Of a DNA stretch of 22,240 bases, positions 8,351 to 13,850 are shown one piece after another. The stretch spans positions 1 through 22,240 of the forward strand of contig CATYZI010000036.1 of the NCBI GenBank assembly GCA_958415625.1, in the 5' to 3' direction. The notes under the pieces are model-generated. The model did not search any database, was not told the DNA's origin, and saw only the letters and a list, made by a program, of their open reading frames with translations. The stretch's first letter is position 1. Every line of letters begins with the position of its first letter. The translations under genes were made by a program, and so were the position numbers. The DNA is from an uncultured Collinsella sp. (GTDB lineage Bacteria > Actinomycetota > Coriobacteriia > Coriobacteriales > Coriobacteriaceae).

Positions 8351-9376
8351 CTAGCGCGCTGCGTACTCGAGCATGCGGTCGAGCGTGAGCTTGGCCTGAT
8401 CGGCGGCCTCGTCCGACACGCCAATCTGCACCTCGCCCTCGCCCGTCTCCAGGCAGCGCACGAGCTTTTCGAGCGTGATGAGATCCATGTTGACGCAGGT
8501 GGGCTGCACCGCGGGGAAGTAGAACTTCTTGCCGGTGCCCTGGCAGCGGCGCTCGAGCTCGTAAAGCACGCCGCGGACCGTCACGATAATGAACTCGCTC
8601 GCGTCGGACTCCTCGGCGTACTTGATGATGCCGGCGGTGGAGCCGATGTAGTCGGCCTCGGCCAAGACGTCGGCCTTGCACTCAGGATGCGCCAGCACGA
8701 GCGCGTCGGGGTGGGCCTCCGTCGCGTCGACGATCTGCTCGACGGTGATGATGTGATGGCGCGGGCAGTAGCCGTTGTTGAGAATGACGTGCTTTTGCGG
8801 CACCTGCTCGGCTACGAAGCGGCCGAGGTTTTGGTCGGGAATGAACAGGATATGCTGCTGCGGCAGCTCGGACACGATCTTGACGGCGTTGGAGCTGGTG
8901 ACGCACACGTCGCTCCAGCTCTTGATCTCGACCGTGGAGTTGACGTAGCAGACCACGGCCAGGTCGTCGCCGTACTCGGCGCGCGCCGCGTCGACCGTCT
9001 CGCGCTTGACCATATGAGCCATGGGGCAGTCCGCGCCCGGCTCGGGCAGCAGCACGGTCTTGGTGGGGTTGAGCAGCTTGGCGCTCTCGCCCATAAACTC
9101 CACGCCGCACAGCACGATGGTCTGCTGCGGCAGGCTTTTGGCGAGCTTAGCCAGGTAGAAGCTGTCGCCGACGTAATCGGCCACAGCCTGGACCTCGGGC
9201 GCCACGTAATAGTGTGCCAGGATCACCGCGTCGCGCTGGGTTTTAAGTTGCTGAATGGCCTCGACGAGCTCTGCGGGCACCAATGCCGCGCGCTCCGTTG
9301 CCGTCGTTGCCGATGCCAGGCCGGCCGCAATGTCGCGTGCAAGCTCCGATGCATCCATGTTCGCGCTCTGTGCCAT
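8351..9376 (-). CDS. nadA: Quinolinate synthase, 4Fe-4S enzyme
   Basis: NadA condenses iminoaspartate with dihydroxyacetone phosphate to quinolinate. The protein is 341 residues. Three cluster cysteines are in their usual contexts: LCGVEFMGESAKLL, GYCPRHH and QPTCVNMDLITLEKL. The substrate strand VILAHYYVAPEVQAVADYVG is also typical. The ATG at 9376 is preferred over the TTG one codon upstream, with AGAGGGG as ribosome binding site. It is the first gene of the nadA-nadB-nadC-niaR operon, behind a well-formed promoter and palindrome. Like other NadA enzymes it should be oxygen sensitive, which suits an anaerobe. Confidence 0.97.
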   Translation of the reverse strand: MAQSANMDASELARDIAAGLASATTATERAALVPAELVEAIQQLKTQRDAVILAHYYVAPEVQAVADYVGDSFYLAKLAKSLPQQTIVLCGVEFMGESAKLLNPTKTVLLPEPGADCPMAHMVKRETVDAARAEYGDDLAVVCYVNSTVEIKSWSDVCVTSSNAVKIVSELPQQHILFIPDQNLGRFVAEQVPQKHVILNNGYCPRHHIITVEQIVDATEAHPDALVLAHPECKADVLAEADYIGSTAGIIKYAEESDASEFIIVTVRGVLYELERRCQGTGKKFYFPAVQPTCVNMDLITLEKLVRCLETGEGEVQIGVSDEAADQAKLTLDRMLEYAAR

Positions 9377-9411
9377 CAAGGCCCCTCTCTTTTGGCGAAT
9401 CTTGGGGCTTT

Positions 9412-9440
9412 AGTATGACACCTAGGTTTACAGCTGACAA
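9412..9440 (-). promoter_or_regulatory. Promoter of the nadA operon
   Basis: On the minus strand TTGTCA (9435-9440) and CATACT (9412-9417) are separated by exactly 17 bases. The predicted start of transcription is about 30 bases upstream of the nadA ATG. The -35 and part of the spacer lie inside the palindrome at 9423-9456. Confidence 0.8.
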
Positions 9441-9456
9441 GACAGCTGTAAACCTA
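9423..9456. promoter_or_regulatory. Probable NiaR operator
   Basis: A perfect 14-base inverted repeat, TAGGTTTACAGCTG and CAGCTGTAAACCTA, surrounds a 6-base centre (ACAAGA). It covers the -35 element of the nadA promoter, the usual place for a repressor. The operon encodes the repressor NiaR as its last gene, so autoregulated repression by niacin is the natural inference. The half-site has not been compared with a NiaR motif database. Confidence 0.75.
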
Positions 9457-9667
9457 TGTGTAAAGTTGAAATAAAGATTCAATCATGCGGCAGGTCCATT
9501 TTCGAACTGGCAAGCTGAGGATAGCCGAGCTCTCGATAGCGCAGGAGGCATCTTTCGCCACCGCAATACCGCTCGGCGCGAGTTGCGCACCATGAGGCAC
9601 GAACGGGCGCTCCCCCGCGAGCGGCACGCGCCCAATGTGGCAAAATCGAACTACTAAGGGGGCCCGA
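9457..9667. other. Divergent intergenic region before the LytTR regulator
   Basis: About 210 bases between the nadA control region and the response regulator. A GC-rich imperfect hairpin, GGGCGCTCCCCCGCG to GCACGCGCCC, is at 9605-9632. AAGGGGG before the ATG at 9668 is the ribosome binding site. No clear -35/-10 pair and no convincing small gene were found. Confidence 0.4.
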
Positions 9668-10390
9668 ATGCTCAAGATTATTGCCTGCGACGATGACGTC
9701 GCTTTTCTAGATAGACTGCACCGGATGATCGACCGTTGGTCGACCGAGAAGGGCACGGCGGTCGATGTTGCGCTCGTTACGCGCGGCGAGGACCTGCTGG
9801 CGCGCCATGCCGCGTCGCGCGCCGACATCATCCTGCTCGACATGATCATGCCGCTCGTCAACGGCATGGACACCGCACGCGAATTGCGCCAGGCCGACAC
9901 CGCCGTGCGCCTGGTGTTCCTTACCTCGTCGCCCGAGTTTGCACTGGAGTCCTACGAGGTCCGCGCCTTCGACTATCTGCTCAAGCCCGTGACTTACGAA
10001 CGCCTGGCGCAGTTACTCGACGAACTTTCGAGCATGCGCCCGGCGGCAACCGACGAGCTCGTGATCAAAACGTCCTTTGGCTACCACGCCCTGCGCCTGT
10101 CCGACATCGAATATGCCGAGGCGCGCAACAAGCACGTGGTCTTCCACCTGCGCGACGGACGCGATATCGAGGCACTCGAGTCGTTCCGCAGCGTCGAGGA
10201 CCGTTTGGCGCAAAATGCCACCTTCTTTAAATGCCACCGTAGCTACCAGGTCAACTTGCGCAACATCGACCACTTCGATCGCACGGACATCGTCATGCGC
10301 TCCGGCGTGTGCATTCCGCTGTCGCGCAGCAGCAAGCAGGGGTTCCAAGACGCCTACTTTGCGGTGCGCTTCGAGGGCGGGAGGCGCTGA
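9668..10390 (+). CDS. LytTR-family response regulator (AgrA/LytR type)
   Basis: A 240-residue two-component regulator. The receiver domain (1-120) has the acidic pocket CDDD at 7-10, phospho-acceptor Asp58 (IILLDMIMP), Thr86 (FLTSS) and Lys106 (YLLKPV). The LytTR DNA-binding domain (about 135-235) is recognised by ALRLSDIEYAEARNKHVVFH and FFKCHRSYQVNL. The ATG at 9668 follows AAGGGGG by 5 bases; an upstream in-frame ATG at 9635 lacks such a site. The TGA overlaps the ATG of the kinase gene by one base, so the two are translationally coupled. LytTR regulators commonly control surface, peptide or quorum-sensing functions; the targets here are unknown. Confidence 0.94.
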   Translation: MLKIIACDDDVAFLDRLHRMIDRWSTEKGTAVDVALVTRGEDLLARHAASRADIILLDMIMPLVNGMDTARELRQADTAVRLVFLTSSPEFALESYEVRAFDYLLKPVTYERLAQLLDELSSMRPAATDELVIKTSFGYHALRLSDIEYAEARNKHVVFHLRDGRDIEALESFRSVEDRLAQNATFFKCHRSYQVNLRNIDHFDRTDIVMRSGVCIPLSRSSKQGFQDAYFAVRFEGGRR

Positions 10391-11667
10391 TGATCTCCTC
10401 GGTCGAAATGGTCCTTTGGGCAATCCACCACGCCACAACGCTACTCTTTGGCGTCTTTGCTTCGGCGGCGCTGTGCGGTATCGAAATCAATCGACGCCAT
10501 GCACTCGAGTTGGTGGGAGTCGGAGCCGCAACCGGTGCTGCCTTCTCGATCGCCAACGTCGTTGGCGGAGAGCTTTTTGCCCGTCAGGTCTATCCGCTCG
10601 TCGTACACCTGCCGCTTACCGTCTACCTATGCGCGCGCTACCACTTGAGTCCGCTGCTCGCGACGTTGGGCGTCACCAGCGCCTATCTGAGCTGCCAGTT
10701 CAGCAATTGGATGGGCATCGCCGCATTTGCCGCAACCGATTCTCAGATCGCGTACTATCTGGCACGCATCGCTACCACGCTCGGCGTCTTTGCCGTCCTG
10801 CTGCATTGGGCCGGCGACATTGGACCCCGCCTGGCGATTAAAAGCCCCACCGAGCTGGGTATCCTTTTAATCCTGCCGCTCGTCTATTACATCTTTGACT
10901 ACGCCACCAACGTCTACACCACGCTGTTCCACTCGGGCTCGGTGGTGACGGTTGAGTTTTTGGCATTTGCGCTCTGTGCCTTCTATCTTATGTTTCTTGC
11001 CGTTTACCTGCGCGAATACGAAGAAAAGGAAACCGCCGAGCGAGAGCGCTGGATGCTCGAAACCCGCGACAGCGCCGCCATCAAAGAACTCGAGGCTTGG
11101 CGTCAATCTGGGCGCGAGCTGTCGATTCTTCGCCACGATATGCGCCACTTCCTACGCGGCCTGGCCGCTTTAATTGAGGAGGGCCACACCGACGAGGCGC
11201 TCAAACGCATCGACGAGCTCTGCGAAGCCGGCGACCGCACCGCCGTACGCCGCTTCTGCGCCAACGAGACCGTAAACATTGCGCTTTCATCATTTAACTC
11301 GGATATCAATAGAAACGGCATTACCGCCAACTTGCGCGCCGCCGTACCCGAAACCATCCATGTAGGTGACGCCGACCTGTTTAGCGTGCTCTCAAATGCC
11401 TTGGAAAACGCTATCACCGCCGCAAGCGCCGCACCCCAAGGAAAGCGATTCGTCGACCTTGACCTGCGACTTGAGGACGGCCAGCTGTTACTGTTAGTCT
11501 CCAACACGTTTGACCGCGCGCCGCGCATGGTCGACGGCATGCCCGTGACCCAGCATGCGGGCCACGGCTTTGGCACCAAGAGCATCAAACTTGCCGTCGA
11601 GCGCATGAACGGCAACTGCCAGTTCCGCATTAACGGCGATCGGTTTGAGCTGCGCGCCGTGATGTAG
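10390..11667 (+). CDS. GHKL sensor histidine kinase (AgrC-like)
   Basis: A 425-residue membrane sensor, partner of the preceding regulator. The N-terminal half has about six hydrophobic segments (roughly residues 8-28, 38-55, 62-80, 85-110, 120-140 and 155-220 in two parts) with little extracytoplasmic sequence. A short coiled linker (REYEEKETAERERW) leads to the kinase. The phospho-acceptor is His249 in ILRHDMRHFLRGL. The ATP-binding domain has the N box NALENA at 336-341 and the G box GHGFGT at 391-396. This build is shared with AgrC and HPK10 kinases that sense peptides, but no agrB/agrD-like peptide genes are adjacent, so the signal is unknown. The ribosome binding site GGGAGG overlaps the end of the regulator gene. 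Confidence 0.93.
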   Translation: MISSVEMVLWAIHHATTLLFGVFASAALCGIEINRRHALELVGVGAATGAAFSIANVVGGELFARQVYPLVVHLPLTVYLCARYHLSPLLATLGVTSAYLSCQFSNWMGIAAFAATDSQIAYYLARIATTLGVFAVLLHWAGDIGPRLAIKSPTELGILLILPLVYYIFDYATNVYTTLFHSGSVVTVEFLAFALCAFYLMFLAVYLREYEEKETAERERWMLETRDSAAIKELEAWRQSGRELSILRHDMRHFLRGLAALIEEGHTDEALKRIDELCEAGDRTAVRRFCANETVNIALSSFNSDINRNGITANLRAAVPETIHVGDADLFSVLSNALENAITAASAAPQGKRFVDLDLRLEDGQLLLLVSNTFDRAPRMVDGMPVTQHAGHGFGTKSIKLAVERMNGNCQFRINGDRFELRAVM

Positions 11668-11731
11668 AAGTGCGGCGCCAATCTTGCGGCGTATCTTGCC
11701 CGCCAGGCAATCACTCGCCGGCGCTAATCCG

Positions 11732-12307
11732 CTACAGCGGAGCGGCCGCCGGGGTCAGCTGCTTGATGTAGGCCCACATGCGCTGCTTGGCCGCTTTGTC
11801 GGTCAGCGCCGCCTCAAAGCCATCGAGCGCGAGCACGCGGCGGCCCTGCACATGGGCGACCAGGCCGGGCTTGAGCATGGCGGTGTCGAAGTCATCAATC
11901 GCCACGAGCATATCGGCGTAGGTTTCGCGCATGACATCGGCCGCGCTGTTGTCAAGCAGCAGCACCGCTTCGGGGTCCAGGGCCTCCAGCGCCTCGCGGA
12001 ACAGCTCACACGGCAGGGCCTCGCCCACCGCGACCGTCCCGTCGCCCGCGCCGGCAACGCTTGCCAGCGCGCAGAAATCCTCGGGCGCATAACCGATGGC
12101 CCCGAGCGCCTTGCGCAGCGCGGCACCATCCGCGCCGGCGGCAAGCTCGCCACCCGAGCGCTCGGCCTCATCCAAATCGCCTTTGACCAGCACGATCGGC
12201 GAGCACGCATTGCCCGCGATGCGCACGCCACGCGCCGCAAGCGACGCGAGCTCCTGCTCGGTGGCCTGGGCGATGGCTTCTTTTTTCTGGCTTTGTGACG
12301 TGGGCAT
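11732..12307 (-). CDS. Divergent uracil-DNA glycosylase-like protein, probably inactive
   Basis: A 191-residue protein without a certain family. Its order of motifs resembles the family 4/5 uracil-DNA glycosylase fold: a strand PIVLVKGDLDEAERSGG where active enzymes have a GExPG loop, then LRKALGAIGYAPEDFCAL, then LDPEAVLLLDNSAADVM, and an end AAKQRMWAYIKQL like the usual C-terminal helix. The GExPG catalytic loop and the iron-sulfur cysteines are not seen, so it is probably not an active glycosylase. The ATG at 12307 is preferred, with GGAGAG upstream; an earlier ATG at 12337 overlaps a TATAAT. The first 30 residues are polar and helical. Function unknown; the homology is by eye only. Confidence 0.8.
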   Translation of the reverse strand: MPTSQSQKKEAIAQATEQELASLAARGVRIAGNACSPIVLVKGDLDEAERSGGELAAGADGAALRKALGAIGYAPEDFCALASVAGAGDGTVAVGEALPCELFREALEALDPEAVLLLDNSAADVMRETYADMLVAIDDFDTAMLKPGLVAHVQGRRVLALDGFEAALTDKAAKQRMWAYIKQLTPAAAPL

Positions 12308-12443
12308 GCGCTCTCCAATCGTTTGCGTGCCCACCATTATATAAAAGAGCCGCCCGCGAGTGGTTGCTTTGCGGGCCGCTGGGTATAAGCACGGTCGTAC
12401 TGAGTTTTACGCGGCCGAGCCGCGTCGCATTATGGAGGTCACC
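12308..12443. promoter_or_regulatory. Divergent promoter region for the glycosylase-like gene and trx
   Basis: Minus strand: a perfect TATAAT at 12336-12341, about 30 bases before the ATG at 12307, without a good -35. Plus strand: TATAAG at 12384-12389, 55 bases before the thioredoxin ATG, with a poor TGGTTG 17 bases upstream. The placement of both -10 elements fits divergent transcription, but neither promoter is complete. Confidence 0.4.
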
Positions 12444-12764
12444 ATGGCTGACATTAAGCAGATTACCCCCGAGAACTTCGATTCCATCGTTAACGACAAC
12501 CTGCCCGTGCTGGTTGATTTTTGGGCGCCCTGGTGCGGGCCCTGCCGGTCGCTCTCACCCATCGTGGACGAGGTCGCCGACGAGCTGTCCGGCAAGCTGG
12601 CCGTGGCCAAGTGCAACGTCGATGACAACCAGGACCTGGCCATGAAGTATGGCGTCATGAGCATCCCCACGCTGATCGTCTTTAAGAACGGCGAAGAGGT
12701 CGACCGCTCGGTCGGCGCGCTGCCCAAGGCGCGGCTTCAGGCACTGCTGGAGAAACATCTGTAA
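12444..12764 (+). CDS. trxA: Thioredoxin
   Basis: A 106-residue classical thioredoxin that reduces protein disulfides. The active site WCGPC is at residues 30-34 (Cys31, Cys34), preceded by VLVDFWAP. The cis-proline loop is SIPTLIVF, followed by the usual GxxxxxxVGALPK pattern. The ATG at 12444 is chosen because GGAGGT lies 3-8 bases upstream; earlier in-frame starts would add non-thioredoxin residues. The gene has its own terminator at 12876. Thioredoxin reductase is not in the window. The exact paralogue name is uncertain. Confidence 0.96.
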   Translation: MADIKQITPENFDSIVNDNLPVLVDFWAPWCGPCRSLSPIVDEVADELSGKLAVAKCNVDDNQDLAMKYGVMSIPTLIVFKNGEEVDRSVGALPKARLQALLEKHL

Positions 12765-12875
12765 TACGCTTGTTACGTATCTGCCGTCCATGAGCGGTTT
12801 TGCACCGCTCGCCGGAGCGCCAGGTGCAGGGCGCACGACCACGGATAGTATGGTAGACACAAACAGCCCCCAGTG

Positions 12876-12913
12876 AACGGGTGCGGGTCAGACGGACTCG
12901 CACCCGTTTTCTT
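12876..12913 (+). terminator. Rho-independent terminator after thioredoxin
   Basis: A 14-bp stem with one wobble (AACGGGTGCG and GTC on the left arm) has a 5-base loop AGACG and ends in TTTTCTT. It lies 110 bases past the trx stop. Between them are a small hairpin at 12792-12810 (GAGCGG with CCGCTC) and no gene. Confidence 0.85.
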
Positions 12914-12984
12914 ATGCGGCGGCGCTCAGGGCGGGCGTAGTAGAATCTGAACCACTGGATTGCCCCGTACAGAAGGAGATTCCC

Positions 12985-13233
12985 ATGCATGACGTTGGAA
13001 TGAACATGAGCCAGCTTGCCATGAGCGTCAAGCAGGTCGACGACACCATTGAGCTCGCTCACGAGTGGAGCCATCAGCTGCTGCATGCGACCGAGAACTT
13101 TGACATGGAGCGCATCGGCGCCAAGCTCGAGGCTGCCATGACCGCGCTGCACGAGGCGCATGACGCGCTCGAGGGCTACGAGGACGCCATCGAGGCCGAC
13201 CACAACTCCGTCGGCTCTGTGAAGCTGGTGTAA
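12985..13233 (+). CDS. Small helical protein with a HypA-like MHD start, upstream of nikR
   Basis: An 82-residue protein of no recognised family. It is almost wholly helical and rich in His, Met and Glu, with no cysteine. It starts MHDVGMNMSQLAMSV, which resembles the start of HypA (MHE..., where His2 binds nickel). It lacks the zinc-finger cysteines of HypA, so it is not HypA. The middle (ELAHEWSHQLLHATENFD) and the end (ALHEAHDALEGYEDAIEADH) form likely paired helices with spaced histidines. AGAAGGAGA precedes the ATG by 5 bases. nikR begins one base after its stop, so the two are almost certainly co-transcribed and coupled. A nickel-related role is an inference from position and composition. 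Confidence 0.85.
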   Translation: MHDVGMNMSQLAMSVKQVDDTIELAHEWSHQLLHATENFDMERIGAKLEAAMTALHEAHDALEGYEDAIEADHNSVGSVKLV

Positions 13234-13234
13234 C

Positions 13235-13747
13235 GTGGCCGAGCACGAGCACGAGCACGACTGCGAGCACGCACATGTTCACGGCGCGGGTGCCGAGGCG
13301 AGCTGTCGATGCAGTGGCTCCAGCTCCGAGCTGGTCCGCTTTTCGGTCACCGCGCCCGATGACCTGCTTCGTCGCTTTGACGAGCAGATCGCGCGCCGCG
13401 GTGACGTTGCCAACCGCTCCGAGGCCGTGCGCGACCTGATTCGCGCCTCGATCGCCAAGGAGCAGATGCGCACGCCCGACGAGCAGGTCATCGGATCGCT
13501 CACCATGATTTACGACCATCACACCGGCGACCTGACGCGCCGCCTGGACGAGGTGCAACACGACTACACCGACGAGATCGTCTCGACCATGCACGTGCAC
13601 CTGGATCACCACAACTGCTTGGAGATTCTGGCGCTCAAGGGTCGCGGCAAGCGCGTTTACGAGCTGGCCGACCGCCTGCTGGGCCTTCGCGGCGTTAAGC
13701 ACGGCGAGCTCACGTGTGCAGCCACCGGGCAAAGTCTAGAACTGTAG
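13235..13747 (+). CDS. nikR: NikR, nickel-responsive regulator with His-rich N-terminus
   Basis: A 170-residue ribbon-helix-helix regulator. The DNA-binding part is about 33-75 (LVRFSVTAPDDLLRRFDE, NRSEAVRDLIR). The C-terminal ACT-like nickel domain has His109, His120, His122 and Cys128, the same spacing (11, 2, 6) as the square-planar site His76, His87, His89, Cys95 of E. coli NikR. An extra N-terminal stretch of about 30 residues is full of His, Glu and Cys (MAEHEHEHDCEHAHVH then CRC) and may bind metal. It starts with GTG one base after the preceding stop; the ribosome binding site is weak, suggesting coupling. NikR usually represses nickel uptake genes; a hydrogenase-maturation block follows here. 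Confidence 0.93.
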   Translation: MAEHEHEHDCEHAHVHGAGAEASCRCSGSSSELVRFSVTAPDDLLRRFDEQIARRGDVANRSEAVRDLIRASIAKEQMRTPDEQVIGSLTMIYDHHTGDLTRRLDEVQHDYTDEIVSTMHVHLDHHNCLEILALKGRGKRVYELADRLLGLRGVKHGELTCAATGQSLEL

Positions 13748-13751
13748 CGCA

Positions 13752-13830
13752 CCTGCCAAAAAGGGACAGGTTTGTTTTGGCAGGTTTAGAAGTTTTACCT
13801 ACCAAAATAAACCTGTCCCTTTTTGGTCGG
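13752..13830. repeat. Near-perfect palindromic hairpin element
   Basis: Two 34-base arms (13752-13785 and 13797-13830) around an 11-base loop share the core AAAAAGGGACAGGTTT and pair at all but a few positions. It fills the nikR-hypF gap. The size and AT-rich core in a GC-rich setting suggest a small mobile palindrome. It could also act as a terminator after nikR, being followed by TTTTG on the plus strand. Confidence 0.8.
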
Positions 13831-13850
13831 TTTTGACGAGGGAGAGCCGC

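Noticed and set aside
8295..8681. N-terminal extension of nadB
   Set aside because: The open frame continues into nadA, but the extension is Arg/His-rich shadow sequence; GTG at 8294 has the good ribosome binding site.
12765..12913. Small RNA or SRP RNA after thioredoxin
   Set aside because: The GGTCAG stretch is in the terminator loop; the conserved SRP tetraloop region and a promoter at proper spacing are missing.
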